From: Bacteroidia bacterium
GTDB lineage: Bacteria > Bacteroidota > Bacteroidia > AKYH767-A > OLB10
Direction of reading: 5' to 3'
Length of the DNA: 39,825 bases
NCBI GenBank assembly: GCA_013001815.1
Contig: JABDLV010000214.1
Span: forward strand, 1 to 39,825
Part shown: in pieces, positions 24,527 to 34,597 of the stretch
How the letters are laid out: every line of letters starts with the position of its first letter
Numbering within the stretch: the first letter of the stretch is position 1
Program-made: the position numbers and the translations under genes
Notes under the pieces: model-generated
What the model saw: only the letters and a program-made list of their open reading frames with translations
Database searches by the model: none
Told to the model about the DNA's origin: nothing

Positions 24527-26281
24527 ATGCTACAATTTCTCAAATACGTTTTGGCCACTATGGTTGGCTTTTGCCTGCTAATTTTCATCGGTTTCTTATT
24601 TATGGCAGCCATTGTTTCATTTGCTTCTAATAAAGAAGTAAAGGTAAAACCCAACTCTGTTCTACATTTAGAGTTAGACCAGCCCATTGCGGATAGGTCT
24701 AGCAGTGATCCGTTCGCAAATTTTAATCCTGCATCAATAAGTTTAAAACCAGATGTAGGACTGAATGACATTATTAAATCCATTCACTATGCTAAAACCG
24801 ATGATAACATTAAAGGAATTTACTTCAACACACAAATGTTTAGCAGTGGTTTGGCAACGGCAACTGAAATTAGAGATGCACTGGAAGATTTTAAAATTTC
24901 AGGAAAATTTGTGATTGCTTTTGGAGATTCTTATTCGCAACGCTCTTATTATTTAGCTTCGGTTGCAGACCAAGTCTATTTACAACCTGAAGGCATATTG
25001 GAGTTTAAAGGCTTGGCCGCACAAGCAATGTTTTTTAAGAACGCAATGGATAAATTAGGTGTGGAACCACAAGTTATTCGAGAGGGAAAATACAAGAGTG
25101 CAATTGAGCAATTCACTTTAGATAAAATGAGTGAAGAGAATAAACACCAAATAAAAGAATTGGTAGATGATTTTTGGAAACATATGGTGGATAAAATATC
25201 CATCTCCAGAAGCATTGATGCAGATAAGTTAACTGAAATAGCCAACAGCCTGTCTGCTACCAGAGCAGAAGATGCATTTGAAAATAATTTAGTGGATGGA
25301 TTGAAATACCAAGATGAGGTGCACCAAATTTTACTTGAAAAAACTGAATCTCCGGAAGATGAATTAAACAGTATAGGTGTTGGCGAATACAGCAAGTCAG
25401 TTAAAGCGCCAAAAGGTGGTTATAAAAAAGATAGAATTGCAGTGGTGTATGCAGAGGGTGAAATTATGTATGGGGAACAACCGGAAGGTAAAATTGGTTC
25501 TGAAGGTGTTGCCGAAGCAATTAAAAAAGCACGGGAAGATGATAAAGTAAAGGCCATTGTACTACGTGTAAATTCACCCGGTGGTTCGTCATTAGCATCA
25601 GATATTATTTGGAGAGAAATGGAGTTGGCAAAAGAAGCTAAACCCGTAGTAGTATCAATGGGTAACCTGGCAGCCAGTGGCGGTTATTACATTTCTTGTC
25701 CTGCAAACTCTATCGTTGCACAACCAACAACACTAACCGGTTCTATAGGAGTTTGGGGAATGTTATTTAATGGGCAAGAGTTATTAAATGAAAAATTGGG
25801 CATTACTACAGACGGATATAAAAGTGGCAGAATGGCTGACCTCGGTGCATTTGACCGAGCTATGACTGAAGAAGAAAAAGCAGTTATCCAAAACATTACC
25901 GGAGATGTTTATGATGTCTTTTTAGATCATGTTGCAGAAGGCAGAGATATGACAAAATCCAATGTGGATACATTGGGACAAGGAAGAATTTGGAGCGGTA
26001 CAGATGCACTCAATAATGGTTTGGTAGATATGCTTGGAGGTAAAAACAAAGCCATAGAAATTGCAGCAAAATTAGCAGAGACAGAAGACTACATCATTAA
26101 AGAATTGCCGGAAGAAGAAGACCCAATGGTTACAATAATGAAACAACTGGAAACGCGCGCAAAAACTAAAATTCTAAAAGAACAAGCCGGTGTAGCTTAC
26201 CCATACATTAAAGCATTAAACGATTTAAATAACATTGAAGGGATTCAAATGAGAATGCCTTTTACTTTAGAAATTTACTAG
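24527..26281 (+). CDS. sppA: Signal peptide peptidase SppA, 67K-type (two S49 domains)
   Basis: N-terminal TM anchor; REGKYKSAIEQF catalytic Lys region; VNSPGGSSLASDIIWREMELAKEAKPVVVSMGNLAASGGYYISCPAN catalytic Ser region; TLTGSIGV. Confidence 0.95.
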   Translation: MLQFLKYVLATMVGFCLLIFIGFLFMAAIVSFASNKEVKVKPNSVLHLELDQPIADRSSSDPFANFNPASISLKPDVGLNDIIKSIHYAKTDDNIKGIYFNTQMFSSGLATATEIRDALEDFKISGKFVIAFGDSYSQRSYYLASVADQVYLQPEGILEFKGLAAQAMFFKNAMDKLGVEPQVIREGKYKSAIEQFTLDKMSEENKHQIKELVDDFWKHMVDKISISRSIDADKLTEIANSLSATRAEDAFENNLVDGLKYQDEVHQILLEKTESPEDELNSIGVGEYSKSVKAPKGGYKKDRIAVVYAEGEIMYGEQPEGKIGSEGVAEAIKKAREDDKVKAIVLRVNSPGGSSLASDIIWREMELAKEAKPVVVSMGNLAASGGYYISCPANSIVAQPTTLTGSIGVWGMLFNGQELLNEKLGITTDGYKSGRMADLGAFDRAMTEEEKAVIQNITGDVYDVFLDHVAEGRDMTKSNVDTLGQGRIWSGTDALNNGLVDMLGGKNKAIEIAAKLAETEDYIIKELPEEEDPMVTIMKQLETRAKTKILKEQAGVAYPYIKALNDLNNIEGIQMRMPFTLEIY

Positions 26282-26291
26282 TCCTGTTTTA

Positions 26292-27983
26292 ATGAATAAT
26301 CATGATATAGCATCCATACTAAAGGACACTGCCAAGTTAATGGAGTTGCATGAAGGCAATCCGTTTAAAATTAAATCATACCAAAACGCAGCCTTTAACA
26401 TTGACCGATTAGAAACGGAGCTTTCTGATATGGATGAAAAAGAAATGGGTGCAGTGAAAGGAATTGGCAAAAGCATGGTTGCTAAAATTCAAAACATTTT
26501 GAGCACCGGTGAGCTGGAAGATTTGGAAAAGATGCTGCAAGACACACCAACCGGAGTAATAGAAATGATGCGGGTTAAAGGCATTGGACCTAAAAAAGTA
26601 GCCGTACTTTGGAAAGAACTTGAAATTGAAAATTTAGGTGAGCTTTTATACGCATGTAATGAAAACAGATTAATTGAACTGAAAGGCTTTGGCGAAAAAA
26701 GCCAGAACTCCATTAAAAAAGTGGTTGAATTCACCATTTCAAATAAAGGAATACATCATTATGCATCATTAGAAGTAGATGCCAAAGAAATTTCTGAATT
26801 CATTCAGAAAAAAATAAAGAATATTGATTTAAGTTTTACCGGTGCATTGAGAAGAAAGTGTGAAGTGCTGGACAAAATTGAGTTTGTTAGTTCGGCAAAT
26901 GCAGATGAACTGGAAAAATCAATTAAATCAAGTAAACTGTTAAGTGTAGATAAAAAGGATAAAGATTCCCTTACAGCAATTACTTCAGAAAATGTAAATG
27001 TTGTTTTTTATTTATGTAATGAAAAATCCTTTTCCACTACTCTATTTAAAACCACTGCAAGCGAAGAACATCTGAGTGAATTGGATAAGATAAAAAAGTC
27101 GGACTCTGTTTTGTCTAAAGCATTAAATTCAGAAGAAGAAATTTACAAGGAGTTTGGACTAGCCTATATAGAGCCTGAATTGCGAGAAGGTTTGGATGAA
27201 ATAAAATGGGCAAAAGCCAATAAGCTACCCGAACTGATTGAGCATGCCGATTTAAAAGGAATACTGCACAACCACAGCACCTACAGTGATGGACAAAACA
27301 GCTTACAGGAAATGGCTGAACATTGCAAAGAATTAGGTTTTGAATATTTAGGTATATGCGACCATAGCAAAAGCGCGTTTTATGCAAATGGAATGAGTGC
27401 AGATACCATTAAAAAGCAACACAAAGAAATTGATGAACTGAACAAAAAATTAGCACCGTTTAAAATTTTAAAAGGGATTGAATCAGATATTCTTCACAGC
27501 GGGTCATTAGATTATGAAGATGATGTGCTCGCCAGTTTCGATTTTATTGTTGCATCTGTTCACAGTGGATTAAAAATGGACAAAGAAAAAGCAACGAAAC
27601 GATTAATCACTGCAATTGAAAATCCGTTTACAACGATATTAGGTCACCCAACCGGACGATTGCTTTTGGCAAGAGAAGGATACCCGATAGACCACAAAAA
27701 AGTAATTGATGCTTGTGCTAAAAACGATGTGGTAATTGAACTCAATGCACACCCTTACCGACTGGATTTGGACTGGCGTTGGATACAATATGCACTTTCT
27801 AAAAGAGTAATGATCTCAATTAACCCTGATGCACACCATGTTGATGGCTATGGCGATATGTATTATGGTGTTTGCGTTGCACGTAAGGGCGCACTAGGTA
27901 AAGCAATGACTTTTAATACGAAATCACTGAAGGAAATTGAAGATTATTTCCAAAAAAGAAAGAAAAACATATTAGTATCATAA
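26292..27983 (+). CDS. polX: PolX-family protein (HhH + degenerate pol-beta palm + PHP nuclease domain)
   Basis: HhH_8 N-terminus (NPFKIKSYQNAAFNIDRL, VKGIGPKKVAVLWKELEI), 'TGALRRKCEVLDKIEF' palm remnant, intact PHP motifs LHNHSTYSDG, GICDHSKSA, KGIESDIL, VASVHSG, LGHPTGRLLL, ELNAHPYRLDLDW, ISINPDAHH. Confidence 0.92.
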   Translation: MNNHDIASILKDTAKLMELHEGNPFKIKSYQNAAFNIDRLETELSDMDEKEMGAVKGIGKSMVAKIQNILSTGELEDLEKMLQDTPTGVIEMMRVKGIGPKKVAVLWKELEIENLGELLYACNENRLIELKGFGEKSQNSIKKVVEFTISNKGIHHYASLEVDAKEISEFIQKKIKNIDLSFTGALRRKCEVLDKIEFVSSANADELEKSIKSSKLLSVDKKDKDSLTAITSENVNVVFYLCNEKSFSTTLFKTTASEEHLSELDKIKKSDSVLSKALNSEEEIYKEFGLAYIEPELREGLDEIKWAKANKLPELIEHADLKGILHNHSTYSDGQNSLQEMAEHCKELGFEYLGICDHSKSAFYANGMSADTIKKQHKEIDELNKKLAPFKILKGIESDILHSGSLDYEDDVLASFDFIVASVHSGLKMDKEKATKRLITAIENPFTTILGHPTGRLLLAREGYPIDHKKVIDACAKNDVVIELNAHPYRLDLDWRWIQYALSKRVMISINPDAHHVDGYGDMYYGVCVARKGALGKAMTFNTKSLKEIEDYFQKRKKNILVS

Positions 27984-28021
27984 TTTGTAACTTGTAGAAC
28001 TAACCGAACTGAATACCCATC

Positions 28022-29548
28022 ATGGAATTAATGAACTCCATATTTTCCTGGATAATGAAAAAGCGCATTCATCAAATTGAGCTTTTTATCAAGTATCCTC
28101 ATGAAGTGCAAAATGATTGGTTAAAACAATTGGTTCAAGCGGCTGATGAAACCGAATGGGGAGTTAAGCACGGTTACAAAGACATAAAAAACTATAATGA
28201 TTTTAAGCGCAATGTTCCGCTGCAAGATTACAATAGCCTAAAACCCTACATTGAAAAGATTAGACAAGGGCAACAAGATATTTTATGGAACGAAGAAATA
28301 AAATGGTTTGCAAAATCATCAGGCACAACCAATGATAAAAGCAAATTTATTCCAGTAAGCATTAGCGCATTAGATTCTTGTCATTATAAAGGAGGTAAAG
28401 ATTTGCTTTCCATGTACTGCAATAACAATCCCGAAACCAAATTATTTTCAGGCAAAGTACTGTCTATGGGTGGTAGTTTAAAAACGGAGTCATATGGAAA
28501 TGGCAATTACCATGGAGACATCTCGGCCATTCTAATGGATAACCTACCCTTCTGGTTTCAATTAATACGAACTCCGGATAAGAACATTGCCTTAATGGAT
28601 GAATGGGAAGAAAAAATTGAGAAGATGGCGAAATACACAGCAGAAGATGATGTTACATCGTTAGTTGGTGTTCCTTCCTGGATGTTGGTTTTCATTAATC
28701 TGGTTTTAGAAAAAGCAAATACTAAGAATTTATTTGATGTATGGCCAAATTTAGAATTGGTCATTCATGGTGGTGTAAATTTTGACCCTTACAAAGAGCA
28801 ATACAATAAATTAATTCCAAAAGCGGGATTCAATTATATTCAAACATACAACGCATCTGAAGGTTTTTTTGGCATACAAGACAGAAACCATGAAGATGAT
28901 ATGCTGTTGATGTTGGACTATGGTATGTTTTATGAGTTCATTCCTTATGGAGCCGATGGTGAATTTGATGAGAGCAATGTTTTAACACTGGACCAGATTG
29001 AAATTGGAAAAAATTATGCATTGGTAATATCAACCAACGCGGGTTTATGGCGTTACAAAATTGGAGACACCATTACGTTTACCTCCACTGATCCATACCG
29101 AATAAAAGTAAGTGGCAGAACGGCACATTTTATTAATGCATTTGGAGAAGAAGTAATCATAGACAATGCCGAAAAAGCACTGCAGTTTGCATGTGAAAAA
29201 ACCGGTGCCGTAGTAAGAGAATATACCGCTGCACCCATTTATTTTAGAAGTGAAACCAATAATGGTGCGCATCAATGGTTAATTGAGTTTAAAAAAGACC
29301 CAAGCGATTTAAAATTATTTAGTGAGCAATTAGATACTGCTTTAAAAGACATTAATTCTGATTATGAAGCCAAGCGATATGACAATATGGTTCTTGATGC
29401 CCCCGTTATACATAAGATGCCAAATGACATATTTTATCATTGGTTAAAGCAGAAAAACAAGCTAGGCGGGCAACACAAAATTCCACGCCTTAGCAATAAC
29501 AGAAAACTGGTAGATGAAATTCTATCCCTTCAAGATAAACAATATTGA
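28022..29548 (+). CDS. GH3 family acyl-acid-amido-synthetase-like protein
   Basis: ANL/GH3 motifs: KSSGTTNDKSKFIPVS, YNASEGFFGIQ, LWRYKIGDTI; 508 aa. Confidence 0.88.
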   Translation: MELMNSIFSWIMKKRIHQIELFIKYPHEVQNDWLKQLVQAADETEWGVKHGYKDIKNYNDFKRNVPLQDYNSLKPYIEKIRQGQQDILWNEEIKWFAKSSGTTNDKSKFIPVSISALDSCHYKGGKDLLSMYCNNNPETKLFSGKVLSMGGSLKTESYGNGNYHGDISAILMDNLPFWFQLIRTPDKNIALMDEWEEKIEKMAKYTAEDDVTSLVGVPSWMLVFINLVLEKANTKNLFDVWPNLELVIHGGVNFDPYKEQYNKLIPKAGFNYIQTYNASEGFFGIQDRNHEDDMLLMLDYGMFYEFIPYGADGEFDESNVLTLDQIEIGKNYALVISTNAGLWRYKIGDTITFTSTDPYRIKVSGRTAHFINAFGEEVIIDNAEKALQFACEKTGAVVREYTAAPIYFRSETNNGAHQWLIEFKKDPSDLKLFSEQLDTALKDINSDYEAKRYDNMVLDAPVIHKMPNDIFYHWLKQKNKLGGQHKIPRLSNNRKLVDEILSLQDKQY

Positions 29549-30342
29549 TACCTAGTTTTATAACGTACTTCTTAATTGCCCTAATTAGCCTAGGCGATGG
29601 CCAGTTTCAACAGATAAAGCAAATACCCGTACAGGCAGATTTTTTTAGCACAGACCATGTTGGCAATGTATATGTTTTGGAAAATGGAGTTCTCACTAAA
29701 TACAATCCTGAACTGGTATCGAAATATACTTTCAGTAGAAAAGACAGAGGACAAATTGAATTTATTGATACAACTGATCCATTAAAATTATTGGTTTACT
29801 ATCCGGAGTTTGGTACCATAGATTTTCTCAATTCAGATTTAGCCGATCACTCAAGACTGGAATTAAACGATTATGATATTTACCAACAAACGGTAGTGTG
29901 TCGTTCACATGATAATGGACTATGGGTTTTCGATCCTGTGCTTCGACAATTATATAAACTGGATTCTGAGCTACAAATCAGTATCCGCAGTCAATCATTC
30001 AACCAATTATTTAACGATGAAATAGAACCATCTTATTTAAATGAAAGCGAAAAATGGCTGGTTTTAGCAGATAAAGAAAATGGATTATACGTATTTGACC
30101 GCCTTGGCGTATACTTAAAGAACATTCGCGTAAAAAATGTTGACAACTTCCAGGTTTTTCAGGATATTATAGTTTATGCCGATGATGAGCAAATTCATCA
30201 GCATAATATTATAACGGGATTAGATGAAACCCTTGCTATACCTGGGGTTGAAAAAGAAGCAGTAAAACAGATTCGTTTGGAACAGAATTTGCTATACATG
30301 CTTACGAACACATCGTTGATAATTTTTAAATGGACGGTTTGA
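29545..30342 (+). CDS. Secreted propeller-like protein of unknown function (TTG start)
   Basis: TTG start overlaps GH3 stop (TTGA); N-terminal hydrophobic signal MIPSFITYFLIALISLGDG; repeated '..VGNVYVLENGVLTKYN', 'NGLWVFDPVLRQLYKLD', 'NGLYVFDRLGVYLKNI' blade-like segments. Confidence 0.7.
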   Translation: MIPSFITYFLIALISLGDGQFQQIKQIPVQADFFSTDHVGNVYVLENGVLTKYNPELVSKYTFSRKDRGQIEFIDTTDPLKLLVYYPEFGTIDFLNSDLADHSRLELNDYDIYQQTVVCRSHDNGLWVFDPVLRQLYKLDSELQISIRSQSFNQLFNDEIEPSYLNESEKWLVLADKENGLYVFDRLGVYLKNIRVKNVDNFQVFQDIIVYADDEQIHQHNIITGLDETLAIPGVEKEAVKQIRLEQNLLYMLTNTSLIIFKWTV

Positions 30343-30392
30343 TTTAATTATTACATTAGTCACATTATTAATCCCCAAAAAAAACTAAACAT

Positions 30393-31025
30393 ATGTACAT
30401 AGGAGTTGCAGGAAATATTGGTTCAGGAAAAACCACCTTAACCACCCTTTTAGGGAAACAATATAAATGGGAAGTTCAATACGAAGACGTAGATGACAAT
30501 CCTTATTTAAATGATTTCTATACCGACATGCAACGTTGGTCATTCAATTTACAAGTGTATTTCTTAAATTCTCGTTTTCGTCAGGTAACCGATTTTCAAA
30601 AAAGTGAAAACACGATTATACAAGACAGAACAATTTATGAGGACGCGCACATTTTTGCACCCAACTTACATGCCATGGGTTTAATGACAACCCGTGATTA
30701 TGAAAACTACTTACGCTTATTTGATTTGATGAGTGAGTTTATTCAACCACCGGATTTATTAATTTACTTAAGAGGCTCTGTTCCATCTTTGGTAAACCAA
30801 ATACAAAAACGTGGACGTGAATATGAAAACACCATTCGTTTAGACTACTTAAAAAGATTGAACGAAAGATACGAAGCATGGATTCAGCGTTACGACCTTG
30901 GAAAGCTACTGGTAGTTGATATTGATGAGCTTAACTTTGAAGAAAGCAAAGAAGATTTAGGAATGATAGTAGAAAGAGTAAATGCAGAATTGCATGGTTT
31001 GTTTGAACCTGCAGGGAAGAAATAA
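30393..31025 (+). CDS. Deoxynucleoside kinase family protein (paralog 2)
   Basis: P-loop GVAGNIGSGKTTLT, QDRTIYEDAHIFA DRx motif, LID KRGREYE. Confidence 0.92.
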   Translation: MYIGVAGNIGSGKTTLTTLLGKQYKWEVQYEDVDDNPYLNDFYTDMQRWSFNLQVYFLNSRFRQVTDFQKSENTIIQDRTIYEDAHIFAPNLHAMGLMTTRDYENYLRLFDLMSEFIQPPDLLIYLRGSVPSLVNQIQKRGREYENTIRLDYLKRLNERYEAWIQRYDLGKLLVVDIDELNFEESKEDLGMIVERVNAELHGLFEPAGKK

Positions 31026-31044
31026 AAAAAGCACTCTAAAATAA

Positions 31045-31078
31045 AAAAGGGGCTTAATCATATGATTAAGCCCCTTTT
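31045..31078. terminator. Bidirectional terminator between convergent dNK and hppA
   Basis: Perfect inverted repeat aaaaggggcttaatc-atat-gattaagcccctttt (15-bp arms) with A and T flanks. Confidence 0.9.
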
Positions 31079-31097
31079 CTTTTGCAATATATTTTAA

Positions 31098-33308
31098 CTA
31101 GATAAGCGTTGCAATTACAAGAGCAACAACACTCATTAATTTTAATAGGATGTTTAATGATGGACCTGAAGTATCTTTAAACGGGTCACCAACGGTATCA
31201 CCAACAACACCTGCTTTGTGTGCTTCAGAACCTTTTCCAAATTTTTCTCCGTTAATAGTTACACCTTCTTCAATCATTTTCTTTGCGTTATCCCATGCAC
31301 CACCGGCATTCGATTGAAATAATGCCATTAATACTCCAGATACAGTAACGCCTGCTAATAAACCACCAAGCATCAATGCATTTGTATTTCCTTCTAAAAA
31401 TAGTTTCGGTACAAATCCAAAAATAACAGGAACCGATACAGCGATCAATCCCGGCATTACCATTTCTTTAATGGAAGCTTTTGTTGAAATCTCAACACAT
31501 TTGTCATATTCCGCTTTGCCATCTGCAGCATTAAAAATTCGTTGGTCTTCTTCACTCCACTCACTTTGCTCTTTTCCTTCGTTTTTATTCATCACACTTA
31601 AAGCTGCTTTCAATTCCGGAATTGATTTGAATTGTCTTCTTACCTCTTCAATCATTGCCATTGCCGCTCTACCTACAGCATTCATACTCATTGCAGAAAA
31701 TAAGAATGGCAACATTGCTCCAATAAATAAAGAAGCCATTACAAATGGGTTCGTAATATTAATTCCAACTATAGGAGTGTCAGGATGCGTTACATTGTAT
31801 GAAGTCATAAATGCCGCAAATAATGCCAAAGCTGTTAAAGCCGCAGAACCAATTGCAAATCCTTTACCAATTGCAGCCGTTGTATTTCCAACAGCATCTA
31901 ATTTATCTGTACGTTGTCTAACCTCTTTTGGTAATTCAGCCATTTCAGCAATACCGCCTGCATTATCCGAAACCGGACCGTAAGCATCAACGGCTAATTG
32001 AATACCCGTATTTGAAAGCATACCAACAGCAGCAATTGCAATTCCATATAAACCAGCAAATGAATATGCTCCTATGATTGCTATAGCAATAATGATAATT
32101 GGAATCGCAGTTGACATCATACCAACACCTAAACCGGCAATTATATTTGTAGCTGCACCTGTTACCGATTGATTTACGATAGATTGAACAGGCTTCGTTC
32201 CTGTTCCTGTATAGTACTCAGTAATTTTTCCTATTCCAAGTCCGGCTGCTAATCCAAGTAATATGGAAAAGAACACGCCATTAGAAGTAATGGTTTGCCC
32301 GGCAAACTCCCATGTTCCAGGAAGCATCCAATTAATTACAAAGTATGTTATGACTAACAAGATTCCTGCAGAACCAAACTCACCAATGTTTAATGCTTTG
32401 TGTGGGTCTCCACCATCTTTTACTTTTACAAAGAAGGTTCCTAAAATCGAAGTAAGAATTCCAACGCCCGCTAATACTAACGGTAACAAAACTGCAGAAA
32501 GACCACTGAACTCATCCGCAAAACCAGGTGCACCCATAAAGGCTGCTCCTAATACCATAGTACCAATGATTGAACCAACATAAGACTCAAAAAGGTCAGC
32601 ACCCATACCAGCAACATCACCTACGTTATCACCAACGTTATCCGCAATAGTAGCAGGGTTTAACGGGTGATCTTCCGGAATACCGGCTTCTACTTTACCA
32701 ACAAGGTCAGCACCTACATCAGCAGCTTTTGTATAAATACCACCACCAACACGTGCAAATAATGCAATAGAAGATGCACCAAAAGAAAAACCGGTAATAA
32801 TGGTAATTACTTTTTGAATATTATCTACCTCCGTGCCGAACATGTTAGTGAATACTAGGAATAGTGTTCCTAAACCTAAAACACCAAGCCCAACAACTCC
32901 AAGTCCCATAACTGAGCCACCACCAAAGGCAACTTCCAATGCTTTACCTAAACTTTCTCTGGCAGCATTAGTTGTTCTTACATTTGCTTTTGTTGCAACC
33001 TTCATTCCTATATATCCTGCCAAGGCAGAACAAAATGCACCCACTATAAAAGAAAGTGCAACTAAAGGATGTGAAGCCTCATTTGTAACTCCACCAATAA
33101 CTAATAATATTGCAACTGCAATTACAAAGATTGAAAGTATTTTATACTCGGCTCTTAAAAATGCCATTGCACCCTTTGCTATATGGTTTGCAATTTTTTC
33201 CATTTTTTCTGTACCTACTTCTTGCTTAGAAACCCATGAAGATTTCCAAAACGTAAAAAGCAATGCAATTACTCCAAAAGCCGGAATGATGTAAATAATA
33301 TTTTCCAT
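31098..33308 (-). CDS. hppA: Membrane-bound cation-translocating pyrophosphatase (K+-dependent type)
   Basis: About 16 [62 protein letters not shown] (Ala at the K+-dependence position); [22 protein letters not shown]. Confidence 0.97.
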   Translation of the reverse strand: MENIIYIIPAFGVIALLFTFWKSSWVSKQEVGTEKMEKIANHIAKGAMAFLRAEYKILSIFVIAVAILLVIGGVTNEASHPLVALSFIVGAFCSALAGYIGMKVATKANVRTTNAARESLGKALEVAFGGGSVMGLGVVGLGVLGLGTLFLVFTNMFGTEVDNIQKVITIITGFSFGASSIALFARVGGGIYTKAADVGADLVGKVEAGIPEDHPLNPATIADNVGDNVGDVAGMGADLFESYVGSIIGTMVLGAAFMGAPGFADEFSGLSAVLLPLVLAGVGILTSILGTFFVKVKDGGDPHKALNIGEFGSAGILLVITYFVINWMLPGTWEFAGQTITSNGVFFSILLGLAAGLGIGKITEYYTGTGTKPVQSIVNQSVTGAATNIIAGLGVGMMSTAIPIIIIAIAIIGAYSFAGLYGIAIAAVGMLSNTGIQLAVDAYGPVSDNAGGIAEMAELPKEVRQRTDKLDAVGNTTAAIGKGFAIGSAALTALALFAAFMTSYNVTHPDTPIVGINITNPFVMASLFIGAMLPFLFSAMSMNAVGRAAMAMIEEVRRQFKSIPELKAALSVMNKNEGKEQSEWSEEDQRIFNAADGKAEYDKCVEISTKASIKEMVMPGLIAVSVPVIFGFVPKLFLEGNTNALMLGGLLAGVTVSGVLMALFQSNAGGAWDNAKKMIEEGVTINGEKFGKGSEAHKAGVVGDTVGDPFKDTSGPSLNILLKLMSVVALVIATLI

Positions 33309-33377
33309 TTAACTAATTTTTAAATTTTGGTTTTTATAATAAGATATATGTATGTCTGGTTTTTCTTTTAAGGCGGG

Positions 33378-33408
33378 CAAATATATTTGAATTTCAATTA
33401 CAAATCAA
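33378..33408 (-). promoter_or_regulatory. Candidate promoter for hppA
   Basis: Minus strand TTG (33406-33408) - N20 - TATATTTG (33378-33385), close to the Bacteroidota consensus; about 70 nt upstream of ATG. Confidence 0.6.
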
Positions 33409-33444
33409 TAAAAGTAGAGCTGTAAATGAATAATTTTCAAATAT

Positions 33445-34425
33445 CTAGTTCATGTACAATACTTGTCTTACAGCTGCTATAACCTTCTCAGGGTTAGGCA
33501 AGTACGCTTCTACCAAAGTTGGTGCATAAGCCATTGGCACATCTGCTCCCATTACACGTAATACAGGAGAATCTAAATAATCAAAAGCATCTCTCTGCAC
33601 GGCAAATGATACTTCTGTAGCAATTGAGCCTAAAGGCCATGATTCTTCTACAACAACTAAACGATTGGTTTTTTGAACGGATTTAATAATGGTGGCGTAG
33701 TCAATTGGACGAACCGTTCGCAAATCAATTACTTCTGCATTTACTTGCTGCTTTTCTAATTCTTTTGCTGCATTCATTGTAACATGTACCATTTTACCAA
33801 ATGAAACTAAAGTAACATCCGTACCTTCTTTTTTTACATCTGCAACACCCAATGGCATTACATATTCTCCTTCAGGCACTTCTCCTTTAAAACCATACAT
33901 CTGCTCACTCTCCATAAAAATTACAGGGTCATTATCTCGTATGCTAGTCTTTAGTAAGCCTTTCGCATCTTTAGGATTTGATGGCACTACCACTTTTAAA
34001 CCAGGGCAGTTGGCATACCAACTTTCAAAGGCTTGCGAGTGTTGTGCTCCTAATTGACCGGCACTTCCTGTAGGTCCTCTAAAAACCATTGGGCAATAAA
34101 AATGCCCACCAGACATAGACAGCATTTTAGCAGCCGCATTAATAACCTGATCAATTGCAACCAGAGAGAAATTAAACGTCATGAATTCAATTATAGGTCT
34201 TAAGCCGTTCATTGCTGCACCAACCCCTACACCGGCAAAGCCTAATTCAGAAATTGGCGTATCTACTACACGCTTTTCCCCAAACTCTTCCAGCATACCT
34301 TGGCTTACTTTATATGCTCCATTATATTGAGCAACTTCCTCTCCCATTAAAAAAATGCTCTCATCTGTGCGCATTTCTTCATTCATTGCTTCTCTTAAAG
34401 CTTCTCTAAATTGTAATTCTCTCAT
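33445..34425 (-). CDS. pdhB: Pyruvate dehydrogenase E1 component subunit beta
   Basis: LREAMNEEMRTDESIFLMGEEVAQYNGAYKVSQGM, RVVDTPISELGFAGVGVGAAMNGLRPIIEFMTFNF, FRGPTGSAGQLGAQHSQAFESWY, VVVEESWPLG. Confidence 0.95.
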   Translation of the reverse strand: MRELQFREALREAMNEEMRTDESIFLMGEEVAQYNGAYKVSQGMLEEFGEKRVVDTPISELGFAGVGVGAAMNGLRPIIEFMTFNFSLVAIDQVINAAAKMLSMSGGHFYCPMVFRGPTGSAGQLGAQHSQAFESWYANCPGLKVVVPSNPKDAKGLLKTSIRDNDPVIFMESEQMYGFKGEVPEGEYVMPLGVADVKKEGTDVTLVSFGKMVHVTMNAAKELEKQQVNAEVIDLRTVRPIDYATIIKSVQKTNRLVVVEESWPLGSIATEVSFAVQRDAFDYLDSPVLRVMGADVPMAYAPTLVEAYLPNPEKVIAAVRQVLYMN

Positions 34426-34441
34426 AGTTCTAAATCTGAGC

Positions 34442-34449
34442 CAAAAATA
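34442..34449 (-). promoter_or_regulatory. -7 element (TAnnTTTG) upstream of pdhB
   Basis: Minus strand TATTTTTG, 16 nt before the ATG; nearest TTG at N23. Confidence 0.35.
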
Positions 34450-34597
34450 ATTAAAATATCCACCTGTTTAGTCAATATTTACAATCGCCTTATACTTGAT
34501 TAATTTGCTCTGTGTTTCAATTATTTAAGCTATAAATAGGAGCACAAAATGTTGCTAATTCGGGCCAGAATTCATTTTAAAACTTTGCCTAAAATGT

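Noticed and set aside
31471-33294. Long plus-strand ORFs antisense to hppA (170, 106 and 153 aa)
   Set aside because: Opposite a strongly conserved mPPase; low-complexity Pro/Ala/Asn-rich composition mirrors codon bias on the other strand; no recognisable domain or RBS context.
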